From NCBI GenBank assembly GCA_963668115.1, contig OY764147.1, positions 2,232,001 to 2,296,000 on the forward strand: a stretch of DNA of 64,000 nucleotides, given 5' to 3'. The position numbers and the translations under genes were made by a program. This stretch comes from Plut-88900 sp963668115 (lineage in GTDB: Bacteria > Chloroflexota > Dehalococcoidia > Plut-88900). A model generated the notes under the pieces. The model was not told the origin of the DNA. It did not search any database and was given only the letters and a program-made list of their open reading frames with translations. How positions within the stretch are numbered: the stretch's first letter is position 1; the number at the start of each line of letters is the position of its first letter. Below, piece by piece: positions 52,125 through 60,784 of this stretch.

Positions 52125-52275
52125 GCAAATGTGCGGGTTTTGGGAGGAGATCGGGAGAATCAGAGGGAAGGTTAACGGGTGGAGGGGGTGGGAGTGATAG
52201 GGGTGGGTTTAGGCAAGGGGGAGGGGGTGTAGGGCTAGGATGGAGGTGAGTGTTCCGGAGGGATGGATTCGCTAA

Positions 52276-53299
52276 ATTCACAAACGAAGTGCAACACCTG
52301 GTTACGGTGTTGTCATGGGAAGAAGTTACAGACATCTCGGTATCGAAGAGAGATGTGAGATTGCCCGACTACATGCCTCGGGACTATCGATCCGCCAAAT
52401 CGCAGCAAGTCTGGATCGCTCGCCATCGACAGTGGCTAGGGAGCTGAAGCGCAATGGTTCCAGGACTCAGGGGTACCAGCCCCGGTACGCAGACCAGCAG
52501 GCCCATGCCCGCCGTTGGCGCAGGTCTAAACTGGAGCGGGACGAGGGACTGCGGTACAAGATTCTGTCTCGTCTCAAGCAAGGCTGGTCGCCGGAGCAGG
52601 TGTCGGGTCGGCTGGCTATGGAGTCGGGCTATACGGTCATCTCCCATGAGAGCATCTACAGGTTCATCTACGCCCAGATGGCTCGCAAGAAGGACTACAG
52701 TTGGCGCTACTACCTGCCCCATGCCAAGTCGAAGCGGGGTCGGAGATCCCGCAAAGGCCACAGCCCCGCCTCCTTCATGGCTTTGCGTCGCCCCATCACC
52801 GAGCGCCCCCAGTCCGCCGATGACCGCCTCACCCCGGGCCACTGGGAGGCCGACCTGATGCTCTTCAGAACCTATGGACACGCCGTCCTCACCCTCCACG
52901 AACGCCACTCCCGCATCCTCATCGCCCTCAGACCACCCGGCAAGGCTTCCAGGCCCATCGCCCAGGCCATGTCCCAGGTGTTGGGTCTGTTGCCTCCCCA
53001 ATGGCGCCAGACCGTTACCTTCGACAACGGCACCGAGTTCGCCCTCCACTACCGGCTCCACGATCTCGGTATCCAGACCTTCTTCTGCGATACCCACTCC
53101 CCCTGGCAGAAGGGAGGTGTGGAGAACGCCATCGGCCGGCTGCGGCGTACCCTGCCCCGCAAGACCGACCTGGCGGCATTGTCCCAGGAGCGGTTTACCC
53201 GGATGCTTCAGGCCTACAACAATACGCCCCGCAAGTGCCTGGGTTACAAAACCCCGGCGGAAGTCTTCTTGGATAGCGTGTTGCACTTGAAATGTGAAT
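52276..53299 (+). mobile_element. IS30-family insertion sequence inside a dispersed repeat
   Basis: Terminal inverted repeats of 22 bp lie at 52276-52297 and 53278-53299 (18 of 22 positions match; both begin ATTCACA and end AAGTGCAACAC). They enclose one transposase gene. The flanks (GGAGGGATGGATTC on the left, CTGCCTCCGCAGGAATGACG on the right) are the two halves of a dispersed ATTCC repeat, as seen intact near 53919-53969. The element therefore inserted into a palindromic repeat, a known IS30 habit. Confidence 0.8.
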
Positions 53300-53325
53300 C
53301 CACCTTCCTGCCTCCGCAGGAATGA
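52315..53325 (+). CDS. IS30-family transposase
   Basis: The 336-residue protein has an N-terminal HTH (LSIRQIAASLDRSPSTVARE) and a DDE core: LTPGHWEADLMLF, TVTFDNGTEFALH and WQKGGVENAIGRLRRTLP. The stop codon lies 26 bp beyond the right inverted repeat, so the last residues (STFLPPQE) come from the flanking dispersed repeat. The protein is otherwise complete. Confidence 0.93.
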   Translation: MGRSYRHLGIEERCEIARLHASGLSIRQIAASLDRSPSTVARELKRNGSRTQGYQPRYADQQAHARRWRRSKLERDEGLRYKILSRLKQGWSPEQVSGRLAMESGYTVISHESIYRFIYAQMARKKDYSWRYYLPHAKSKRGRRSRKGHSPASFMALRRPITERPQSADDRLTPGHWEADLMLFRTYGHAVLTLHERHSRILIALRPPGKASRPIAQAMSQVLGLLPPQWRQTVTFDNGTEFALHYRLHDLGIQTFFCDTHSPWQKGGVENAIGRLRRTLPRKTDLAALSQERFTRMLQAYNNTPRKCLGYKTPAEVFLDSVLHLKCESTFLPPQE

Positions 53326-53326
53326 C
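53289..53326 (-). repeat. Dispersed ATTCC repeat half at the right end of the IS30 element
   Basis: TGAATCCACC followed by TTCCTGCCTCCGCAGGAATG, in minus orientation, directly adjoining the right inverted repeat. Confidence 0.75.
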
Positions 53327-53363
53327 GGCAAAAGGTGGGTGGGGATGAGGGGGGTGGTGAATG

Positions 53364-53738
53364 CTACGTGAACAGCGTGATTAGCGTGACGATGATGCCG
53401 CTCTGGGCGATGAGGGCGGCGAACATCCACTTCAACGTGTCTGACTTGCTGCTCGCGATCTTCGCATCGAGGTTCGCCAGCTTCACTTCGAGGTTGGACT
53501 GCACATTCGCCAGTTTCACTTCGAGGTCGGCCTGGACGCCTGCTAGTTTCGCTTCGAGGTCAGACCGAACGCGTTCTACATCGGCCTGGACGGCTGCGAT
53601 GTCGGCTTTGGTGGCGAGATTGGCGTTGAGGAGCTGGACCTGCTCGTTGGCCAGGGCTTCTGCCTGGCGCTCGGTGAAGCCGCTGGCGGTGAGGTTTCTG
53701 ACGAATCGATGAGTGTCGAAGACGATGGCTTCATTCAT
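53364..53738 (-). CDS. DUF1640-like coiled-coil membrane protein
   Basis: The 124-residue protein starts FDTHRFVRNLTASGFTERQA, then has a long heptad coiled coil with short internal repeats (VQADLEVKLANVQSNLEVKL) and one C-terminal span (WMFAALIAQSGIIVTLITLF). This is the DUF1640/CCDC90 layout. Function unknown. Such small genes are often near mobile elements. Confidence 0.8.
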   Translation of the reverse strand: MNEAIVFDTHRFVRNLTASGFTERQAEALANEQVQLLNANLATKADIAAVQADVERVRSDLEAKLAGVQADLEVKLANVQSNLEVKLANLDAKIASSKSDTLKWMFAALIAQSGIIVTLITLFT

Positions 53739-54047
53739 GGGACGGTCAGCATATCATGCGGGGAGAAAGTGGGGCAAACTGCGTGCCGGATTCACGCTCC
53801 GCCAAAGGCGGACTTCCAGCACGGCGCACGCCTAGGCGCATCTGCGACACTTTCAGCCCGATAGGGGTCGGGGATGACGGAGGGGTGAGTGGCGAGGTGT
53901 GAGGTGGTTGTTTCGGAGGGATGGATTCACGCCTGAGGCGCATCTTCGACCTGCCTCCGCAGGAATGACGAGTTAAAGAGGCGGGAATGGCGGGTTAAAA
54001 GGGCGGGAATGATGGAGGGGAGGGATGATGGGGTCCCGACTGCTAGA
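53739..54047. repeat. Intergenic repeat block
   Basis: Holds two inverted copies of the dispersed ATTCC repeat: the long form at about 53789-53877 (GGATTCACGCTCCGCCAAAG ... GGGGATGACGG) and a form at about 53919-53969 (GGATGGATTCACGCC ... CGCAGGAATGACG). They are followed by short GGCGGGAATGRYGG repeats. No gene seen. Confidence 0.75.
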
Positions 54048-54383
54048 TTAGCCTTCCAAAAACTCGTGCACCTCGATCTCGCAGGACTCATGCCACCCGA
54101 GATGCGGGTGCCCCTTCAGCATCTCCAACACCTCGTCCATGCTCCCCGCCTCGATAATCGAGTAACCCGTGATGCCGCCTTTAGTGAGCGTCGGGGAATT
54201 TCCAGCCCTCGATGATGTCACCCCCGCCCCCAGCGGCGACCCCACCTCCACCAGCCCGTCCCCGAGCTTTGCCATCCACGCCTGAAACTGTTCCATGCCG
54301 TCCCGCATCTCCTCGGGGCTGACGCTCTGCAGCATTTCCAGGGCGGGCATCGGCGAGCGGTAGAGGACCATGAACTTGCTCAT
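54048..54383 (-). CDS. YCII-domain protein
   Basis: From ATG 54383 the protein is 111 residues: MSKFMVLYRSPMPALEML, ending in GSMDEVLEMLKGHPHLGWHE, typical of the YCII/DGPF ferredoxin-like domain. Its substrate is unknown. It follows the polyprenyl synthase gene by 11 bp. Confidence 0.85.
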   Translation of the reverse strand: MSKFMVLYRSPMPALEMLQSVSPEEMRDGMEQFQAWMAKLGDGLVEVGSPLGAGVTSSRAGNSPTLTKGGITGYSIIEAGSMDEVLEMLKGHPHLGWHESCEIEVHEFLEG

Positions 54384-54394
54384 ACTCTTGACCC

Positions 54395-55369
54395 CTAGCT
54401 CTTCCTCACCAGCACGTAGGGAGGCAGCTCCATCAACGCCCGACGGTACTGCGTGTCCGGGAGGGGGGCCAGGGCGTCTTCCGCCCGACGGCAAAAGTCT
54501 GTGGCGATGGCGAAGGAGTCCTCTATGACCGACGAGTTGTTGATCATCTCCAGCGCCCGCTTCAGGCGCCTCTCGTCTCCCGGCTCTTCGAATATGGCCT
54601 TCACGGGGTCGTCATCCGGGTATCGCTCTTGGAGCAGCAGCGCCGGAAGCGTCAGCACCCCCTGGGCCAGGTCCGCCCCGACCGGCTTCCCCACCTCCGA
54701 CTCCGTGCCCTGGAAGTCCAGGATGTCGTCGACGATCTGGAACGCCATCCCCAGGCAGTGCCCGAAGGTGTGGAACCGCTGCACCGTCTCCTCGGGCGCT
54801 CCGCTGAGGATCGCCCCCGACTCCGCAGCCGTGGTGAACAGCGATGCCGTCTTCTGCTGGATCCTCTGGTAGTAGTCTTCCCTCCCAGTCGTCCAGTCGT
54901 ATGCGCCGATCCGCTCCTGCAGTTCCCCTCGGGAGAGATGCATGATGGTCTCGGAGAATAGCCGGATCACGCGCACGTTCTCCGTAGCGCAGACAAACGT
55001 CGCCGACTTGGCGAACAGGTAGTCGCCGACAAGGACTGCAGCGTGGTCGCCCCAAAGGTGGCTGATGGTCGCCTGCCCCCGACGCAGCGCCGCCTTGTCT
55101 ATGGTGTCGTCGTGGACCAGAGTGGCGATGTGAAGAAGCTCGACGGCGCAGGCCATTAGCCGCGGAACGGCGGGGTCGTGGTCGTGGAACTTGGAGGAGA
55201 GGATGGTGATGGCGGGTCGGGTGCCCTTGCCTATGCTCTTCAGCGCCTGGGCCAGCATGGCCGAGAGGCCTGGGAAGTCTTCTTCGGAGATTGCGGCCAG
55301 GTCGGAGCGGACGAGGGCCAGCTCTTCCCTGATGGGTTCGTAGATGGACAGGGCCTTGTCGGAGGGCAT
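54395..55369 (-). CDS. Trans-isoprenyl diphosphate synthase (long-chain polyprenyl type)
   Basis: The 324-residue protein has the first Asp-rich motif in LVHDDTIDKAALRRG and the second in GMAFQIVDDILDFQG, together with GKGTRPAI. The residues before the first DDxxD (IATLV) are small, which fits a long-chain product such as a quinone side chain. It condenses IPP onto an allylic diphosphate. It follows metG by 15 bp. Confidence 0.92.
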   Translation of the reverse strand: MPSDKALSIYEPIREELALVRSDLAAISEEDFPGLSAMLAQALKSIGKGTRPAITILSSKFHDHDPAVPRLMACAVELLHIATLVHDDTIDKAALRRGQATISHLWGDHAAVLVGDYLFAKSATFVCATENVRVIRLFSETIMHLSRGELQERIGAYDWTTGREDYYQRIQQKTASLFTTAAESGAILSGAPEETVQRFHTFGHCLGMAFQIVDDILDFQGTESEVGKPVGADLAQGVLTLPALLLQERYPDDDPVKAIFEEPGDERRLKRALEMINNSSVIEDSFAIATDFCRRAEDALAPLPDTQYRRALMELPPYVLVRKS

Positions 55370-55384
55370 AGCCGGGCCCCGTCC

Positions 55385-57055
55385 TCAGCCCGACGCCTGT
55401 CCGAGCCTGGCGGTCTCGGCCTCGGCCACCTCGTCCTCCAGCTTGGCGAACAGCGGCGACGGCTTCTGCAGCTCCCGCCCCGCCACCGGCGTCCCGACCT
55501 TCCACTCCGAGCGTTCGTCCAACTCCCCAAGCCCGAGATACCCGTGCAGCTTGTGCGAGCTGAAGGGCAGGAACGGGTAAAGCATGGTCTTCAGGCCTTC
55601 CACCACGGAAAGGGCGCACCACAGCGTCGTCGCCGCGGCGTCCCTGTCCTCCTTGACCTGTTTCCAGGGCGCCTTCCGGTCCAGGTAGCGGTTCCCTTCC
55701 TGCGCGAGGCCCATCGCCTGCCTGACCGCTTCCTTGAAGCGGCACCGGTACATCAGCCCGTCCACCTCTTCGAAAGTCTGCTTGATTTTGTCGAGCATGT
55801 CCGTTTCGTCGGAAGACAGGGGCCCGGGGGTCGGCACCCGACCCTCGAAGTTGCGGTAGCTCATGGTGAGCACCCGGTGGACGAGGTTTCCGTAGGTCCC
55901 GACCAGCTCGCCGTTGTTCCTGCGCACGAACTCGCCCCACGTGAAGTCGGAGTCCGAGGTGTCGGGCATGTTGGCGGAGAGGTAGTAGCGGATCAGGTCG
56001 GGTGGGAAGTTGTCCAGGTAGTCGTGGAGCCACACGGCCCAGTTCCGGCTGGTCGAAAGCTGCTGCCCATCGATGTTCAGGAACTCGTTGGCGGGCACGT
56101 CGTAGGGGATGGCCCGGTCCCCATACCCGAGCAGAATCGCCGGCCAGATGATGGTATGGAACGGGATGTTGTCCTTCCCGATGAAGTAGTACCCCTTGGC
56201 CCCGTCCCCCCAGAAGTCCCGCCACTTCTCCGGCGTCCCGTTGTTCCTGGCCCATTCAATACTGGCCGACAGATACCCGATAACCGCCTCGAACCACACG
56301 TAGATCCGCTTGTCCTCGACGTCCGGCAGGGGAATCGGGATCCCCCAGTCGATGTCCCGGGTGATGGCCCTGTCATGCAGGCCGTCCTTGAGCATCTGGA
56401 GGGTGAAGTTCTGGACGTTGGGCCGCCAGTGGTCCTGCTTCTCCACCCATTCGATCAGCCGGTCCTGGAAGGCGCTCAGTTTCAGGAAATGGTGCTCCGA
56501 ACGTTTAATTTCCGGCGCCGAACCGCACACCCGACACTTCAGGTCAAGCAGGTCCGTCGGGTTCAGGGGTTTGCCGCAGTTGTCACACTGGTCGCCTCGG
56601 GCGCCGGCATTCCCGCAGTGCGGGCAGGTCCCTTCGACGTAGCGGTCGGGGAGGTATCGGCCGCAGCTCTCGCAGTGCGGCAGCATCATGTCGCCCTTGT
56701 AGATGTAGTCCCTGGACAGCAGCTTCAGGAAGATGTCCTGCACTACTTCACGATGGTTGTCGGTGCCCGTGGTGGTGAACAAATCGAAGGAGATGCCCAT
56801 GCGGTCCCAGGACTCCAGGAACAGCGCTTGAAACCGGTCCACGACCTCCTGGGGCGAGACGCCTTCCTTCTCGGCGCGGAGGGTGATGGGCGTGCCATGC
56901 TGGTCGGACCCCGACACCATGATCACCTCGTTCCCCTTGGCGCGATGGTATCGGGCGAAGATGTCGGCGGGGAGGTAGGCCCCGGCGAGGTGGCCCAGGT
57001 GCAGAGGCCCGTTGGCGTAGGGCCAGGCGACTGCGACTAAGATGCGTTCGGACAA
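55385..57055 (-). CDS. metG: Methionyl-tRNA synthetase
   Basis: The 556-residue class I synthetase has AWPYANGPLHLGHLAGAYLP (HIGH region), a four-Cys double zinc knuckle (CESCGRYLP, CPHCG, CDNCG, CRVCG) and an anticodon-binding domain. The KMSKS loop reads QQLSTSRN, which lacks the first and second lysines. Variants of this kind occur in some bacteria and archaea. The short length means there is no C-terminal EMAP-type dimerisation domain. Start TTG 57055. Confidence 0.94.
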   Translation of the reverse strand: MSERILVAVAWPYANGPLHLGHLAGAYLPADIFARYHRAKGNEVIMVSGSDQHGTPITLRAEKEGVSPQEVVDRFQALFLESWDRMGISFDLFTTTGTDNHREVVQDIFLKLLSRDYIYKGDMMLPHCESCGRYLPDRYVEGTCPHCGNAGARGDQCDNCGKPLNPTDLLDLKCRVCGSAPEIKRSEHHFLKLSAFQDRLIEWVEKQDHWRPNVQNFTLQMLKDGLHDRAITRDIDWGIPIPLPDVEDKRIYVWFEAVIGYLSASIEWARNNGTPEKWRDFWGDGAKGYYFIGKDNIPFHTIIWPAILLGYGDRAIPYDVPANEFLNIDGQQLSTSRNWAVWLHDYLDNFPPDLIRYYLSANMPDTSDSDFTWGEFVRRNNGELVGTYGNLVHRVLTMSYRNFEGRVPTPGPLSSDETDMLDKIKQTFEEVDGLMYRCRFKEAVRQAMGLAQEGNRYLDRKAPWKQVKEDRDAAATTLWCALSVVEGLKTMLYPFLPFSSHKLHGYLGLGELDERSEWKVGTPVAGRELQKPSPLFAKLEDEVAEAETARLGQASG

Positions 57056-57286
57056 TGGGAAAGCCCCCGGCTAAGCTGAAGGATTATAGCACGGGGTGGG
57101 GTGGGGGAATTGGATGATAGCGAGATGGTTTCCCTGCGTAGCTCTTGGGTCAGAAGAGCTTTCACCAAATGCCCCATGAAGTGAGTGTATCGCGGGGGTT
57201 GACAATGTGCAGTTAATGATAGAACATACGTAAGATGACATTGCTGTAGTATCATCTGTGTCCTGTATGGTTAAGGAGCATCCTGT
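57056..57286. other. AT-richer gap ahead of the three-Cys-motif gene
   Basis: The 231-bp gap is more AT-rich than the metG side. It contains TTGACA at about 57199-57204 facing right, but no well-spaced -10. AAGGAG lies 8 bp before the next start. It probably marks the left edge of a transferred segment. Confidence 0.4.
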
Positions 57287-58039
57287 ATGCCATCTAATAT
57301 CGAATGGACCGACGAGACTTGGAACCCGGTTACCGGTTGTACTCGCGTGTCTCCCGGCTGCGCCAACTGCTACATGTACACCCTCTACCCCCGCCTGACG
57401 GCTATGGCCGTTCCGGGATACGAGACATCCCCCGAAGACGTTCGCCTCCTATGGGATCGACTTGAGGCTCCTTTGGCATGGAAAAAACCTAGGCGAGTGT
57501 TCGTTAACAGCATGGCCGACATGTTTCACCCACGTGTTCCTTACGAGTTCATCAATGCTGCCTTCTCCGTAATGGAACAAGCTTCCCGATCAAGAGGCCA
57601 CGTATTCCAGATTCTAACTAAGAGACCGGGTAGAGCGGTTGCGTGGTGGAATAAGCACCAACAGAATTTTCCGGATGGTTGGCCGGTCAACGTCTGGATT
57701 GGCACGTCGGTGGAGAATCAAAAGTACGCGCCGAGGATTACCGTCCTGTCCCGACTGCCTGCTCCCACCCGATTCGTATCCGCCGAACCTCTCATCGGCC
57801 CCGTGGACCTTAGCCCTTGGCTCGATTCAGGAGCAGTCCAATGGGTCATCGTAGGTGGCGAAAGCGGTCCTAGGGCGAGACCCATGGCCTTGGAGTGGGC
57901 TCGCCAGCTCCGCGATCAAACTCGCAAGGCGGGCGTTGACTTCTTTCTCAAACAGCTTGGGGGCGTGCGCAAGAAACGCGGTGGTGATATGGCCCTGCTT
58001 GATGGACGCCTCTGGCGCCAAATTCCCGCTATTGCCTGA
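57287..58039 (+). CDS. DUF5131/phage Gp37-Gp68-like three-Cys-motif protein
   Basis: The 250-residue protein begins IEWTDETWNPVTGCTRVSPG with the cysteine set C-x6-C-x2-C (GCTRVSPGCANCY), then WKKPRRVFVNSMADMFHP, VFQILTKRPGR and IVGGESGPRARPM. This is the Gp37/Gp68 family, a radical-SAM-like fold with an Fe-S-type cysteine cluster. It directly precedes TcmP, its usual partner. The reaction is unknown. Confidence 0.9.
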   Translation: MPSNIEWTDETWNPVTGCTRVSPGCANCYMYTLYPRLTAMAVPGYETSPEDVRLLWDRLEAPLAWKKPRRVFVNSMADMFHPRVPYEFINAAFSVMEQASRSRGHVFQILTKRPGRAVAWWNKHQQNFPDGWPVNVWIGTSVENQKYAPRITVLSRLPAPTRFVSAEPLIGPVDLSPWLDSGAVQWVIVGGESGPRARPMALEWARQLRDQTRKAGVDFFLKQLGGVRKKRGGDMALLDGRLWRQIPAIA

Positions 58040-58047
58040 TTCAGCTT

Positions 58048-58881
58048 ATGACTAGCATGTCCTTCGGCGGTCCTTGGACCAATGAAAAGCTCAACATCCT
58101 GCGCCGGTATCTGGATGCATACACTACGGCCCTGAAGGATCAGCCATTCACGCTTATTTATGTGGATGCATTCGCGGGAAGAGGTGCGTGGTCACCGGGC
58201 AGAGGGTATATGTTGGATGAATATGGAGACGCCATAGAGCTGCAGAAAGGGTCACCTCTGATCGCGCTGGAAATAGTAGACAAAAGATTCGACAGACTAG
58301 TGTTAATTGAAAAGGATCCGAAGAATGTTGAATCCCTCTGGAACATCGGAGACGACAGGGTTGAGGTCGTTTATGGAGACGCCAATGAGAAAATTCCCGA
58401 CTTCTGTAATTCCCTGGAACCACTGGACAGGGCTGTTGTATTCCTTGATCCGTATGCGACACAGGTCGATTGGGACACCATAGAGGCCATTGCGCAAACC
58501 GAGAAGGTAGATTGCTGGATCCTCTTTCCACGCATGGCTGTCAGTCAAATGATGCCGAGATCGAAAGAACCCTCAAAAGCCCTTGCAGTACAACTCGACC
58601 GAATTTTCGGTGGCAGGAAGCACTGGGCAAGCCTGTATGCCCGATCGAGGCAGATGTCTCTCCTTGGTGAAGAGCCTGGCATTGAAAGAGGCCCCGGAGA
58701 GGAGATCGCAGCCAGGTATCAGGAGCGATTGAAGGACGTTTTCAGAAGAGTTGCCCCTACAAAGGGCACATTGAGGAATTCCAAAGAGTCGCCGATTTTC
58801 GATCTTCTCTTTGCCGCTAGCAATCCCAAAGGCGCCCGAATTGCTGTGGAAATAGCGGATCACATCCTCAAGCGTTGGTAA
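58048..58881 (+). CDS. tcmP: Three-Cys-motif partner protein TcmP
   Basis: The 277-residue protein has WTNEKLNILRRYLDAYTTAL, LIYVDAFAGRGAW, IEKDPKNVESL and VVFLDPYATQVDW. It is a methyltransferase-like Rossmann protein of the TcmP family, defined by adjacency to three-Cys-motif proteins. It starts 8 bp after that gene. The pair is patchily distributed and often with mobile elements; its job is not known. Confidence 0.9.
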   Translation: MTSMSFGGPWTNEKLNILRRYLDAYTTALKDQPFTLIYVDAFAGRGAWSPGRGYMLDEYGDAIELQKGSPLIALEIVDKRFDRLVLIEKDPKNVESLWNIGDDRVEVVYGDANEKIPDFCNSLEPLDRAVVFLDPYATQVDWDTIEAIAQTEKVDCWILFPRMAVSQMMPRSKEPSKALAVQLDRIFGGRKHWASLYARSRQMSLLGEEPGIERGPGEEIAARYQERLKDVFRRVAPTKGTLRNSKESPIFDLLFAASNPKGARIAVEIADHILKRW

Positions 58882-59054
58882 TCGGATAAATACCGAACAG
58901 ACGAACTGGATTTGCTTTAAATGTGTATCTCGCAAGTGCAATCAGGCCGGGTACTCTTCAAAATAGTTCCCTTCCCCCACCCCCCACCAGAGCTCCCAAC
59001 TACGGCCACTCTGCCTTTCCCTGATACTACCCTCTCTAACCTCACCCTAAAAAT

Positions 59055-59088
59055 GGTTCTATTTGAAAGTAGGGTTTGACCCCCTACG
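59055..59088 (+). repeat. Left terminal inverted repeat of the 2.53-kb transposon
   Basis: 34 bp, beginning GGTTCTATTTG and ending GACCCCCTACG, exactly inverted at 61551-61584. Confidence 0.95.
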
Positions 59089-59140
59089 CCAAAATCTCGG
59101 TGCCCGCGGGCACAAGTCTATTTGTTCCGGCCGGAACAGC

Positions 59141-60226
59141 CTATCGCCTTATCGTGTCTAGACTCTTTTGCGTCGCGGGCCGCTCCGAGTAGGCCGCAGC
59201 CCGACGATTCCGTCTCTTAGGTGCGCGGGTCTCTATGGGCCGCCCTAGCCTTGCCAGTTCCAAAGCTACCCGCCCGCGTGGTTTGGTGCGCCGTCTACCC
59301 AGCTTCTTCTTACGCTTGAATCCCGGCGTTTCCTTTGGCCGCGTGGCCCTTGGCACCCTCCCCACTGCGTCCACAGTGCGGGCCACATCCTCCCAGTTGC
59401 CAAATGGCGGGTTGGCTTTGGCTTTCATCGCGGGCGTAGCCTTGCCGTCCGATAATGCCATGTGCGGCCTGAAAAAGTTGTAGTCCAGCACCCACCCGTT
59501 AACGTACTGCTGGGCCGAGTCCATCCGCTTGAATCCCCTGAAAACCTTGTCCCGTTCCTTCACTGTGCCATTCAGCCGCTCGATAAGGTTGTTGTTGATG
59601 ACGGCGGCGAGTCCGTCCGTCTGTACGTGCTCAACCTTGCCGTCAAAGACTTTCTTGATTGCCGACGGGTAGGACTTCATCCGGTCGGTGCGGATGCTCA
59701 CAGGGAGATTCGCGGCGGCGTCCTTTGCCATTCGCATGACCTTAGCGGCCTCTTTGGCGTCTCTCCGATGCGTGAGTAGGGCCGCGAGGATGTATCGGGT
59801 CTCAGCGTCCATTACCAGCCATAGCCAATGATGCTCCCCGTCTATCGTCACGTCCGTTTCGTCCGCCACCCATTCGGGGCCGGTGTGGGCCTTCACGTCC
59901 TTTGCTTCCCTTACGGCTTCATCCGAGTAAGCCTGCACCCACTGATAGATGGTGTTCTCGGTCGGCGCGGGGATGTCAAAGGTATTCTTCAACTGCCTTG
60001 CGACTTCGCGATACGAGAGTCCGTCGAAGTACCACCCCAAAGCCGCGCCCACCTGCTTGATGGGATACTGCTTTCCTTTGGCGATGCTGGGGTCTCGGAA
60101 TTTCTTCCCGCACTTCTTGCACTTGTAGCGTTGATGGTAGCCCTGCATCCCCGCCTTGATTACCTTCCCCCCATCCTTATTCGGGCAGTCGATTGTATAG
60201 GTGATGGTCTTGGAAAACTGTGTCAT
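59141..60226 (-). CDS. DDE transposase, IS6/IS240-like with N-terminal zinc ribbon
   Basis: The 361-residue protein has a zinc-ribbon-like start (DCPNKDG then YKCKKCGKKFRD), an HTH (LSYREVARQLKNTFDIPAPT), and a DDE core: EWVADETDVTIDGEHHWLWL, VSIRTDRMKSYPSAI, and NNNLIERLNGTVKERDKVFR. A basic tail (KRKKKLGRRRTKPRGR) ends it. The 8-bp target duplication fits the IS6/IS240 group; the zinc ribbon also recalls IS1/IS1595. Confidence 0.92.
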   Translation of the reverse strand: MTQFSKTITYTIDCPNKDGGKVIKAGMQGYHQRYKCKKCGKKFRDPSIAKGKQYPIKQVGAALGWYFDGLSYREVARQLKNTFDIPAPTENTIYQWVQAYSDEAVREAKDVKAHTGPEWVADETDVTIDGEHHWLWLVMDAETRYILAALLTHRRDAKEAAKVMRMAKDAAANLPVSIRTDRMKSYPSAIKKVFDGKVEHVQTDGLAAVINNNLIERLNGTVKERDKVFRGFKRMDSAQQYVNGWVLDYNFFRPHMALSDGKATPAMKAKANPPFGNWEDVARTVDAVGRVPRATRPKETPGFKRKKKLGRRRTKPRGRVALELARLGRPIETRAPKRRNRRAAAYSERPATQKSLDTIRR

Positions 60227-60532
60227 TTTGCCCCTCGGTGGAAATAGGGGGAGTCGAACCCGCTAGGGCCGTTAGCTATGCGCCCTCTCCAATTCCCACG
60301 ATAATTACCACCGCACCATCCACATTACCCGCCCTATCCGAGTTGTGATATCATGGCCTTAGCCAAATAAAAACCCGCCCCATCCGAATGTTTGGAGACA
60401 TCGGACGGGGCGCCGAAACCTGGAACGGTCAGGCATCGGAAGGTACCTTGGTGCATGGGAGTTTATCCCACACCTGGGCGCAGCGCAACCGATATCAAAC
60501 TCCTTTCCTAGTTTCGGGAAAGGAGTTTCTTC
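60227..60532. other. Transposon interior with tRNA-like sequence
   Basis: No protein gene is supported here. On the minus strand 60301-60228 contains GCGGGTTCGACTCCCCC and TATTTCCACC, which look like the T-arm and acceptor end of a tRNA or tmRNA, with GGGAATT upstream nearly complementary to TATTTCC. The D-arm and anticodon arm do not fold properly. The right part leads into the small membrane-protein gene, including an AAAGGAG. Confidence 0.4.
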
Positions 60533-60709
60533 ATGGATGCTGTTCTCTTGTACGCGATTGGTGGAATGGGGCTGTTGGCCGCGGCTGTACGTGTTCCTCA
60601 ACTGAATGGACGGCTGGCAATCCTATCGCGAGTGGGCTTTTTCGGCCTTGGGCTTCCCGGCGCAGCGTCCATCTTATATGCAATAGCGTTGGCAGCAGGC
60701 CAAGCATGA
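60533..60709 (+). CDS. 58-residue small membrane protein (transposon cargo)
   Basis: ATG 60533 is preceded by AAAGGAG at 7 bp. The protein starts MDAVLLYAIGGMGLLAAAVR and has a second hydrophobic helix (FFGLGLPGAASILYAIALA) before TGA 60707-60709. Two spans with a short basic loop are predicted. No family recognised. Confidence 0.6.
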   Translation: MDAVLLYAIGGMGLLAAAVRVPQLNGRLAILSRVGFFGLGLPGAASILYAIALAAGQA

Positions 60710-60784
60710 CAGCATGGGAACCGACACTTCCCTCATTCCCACAGTTCTTACCGCGCCGTAGGCACTACCCTTGATAGAACCTCC

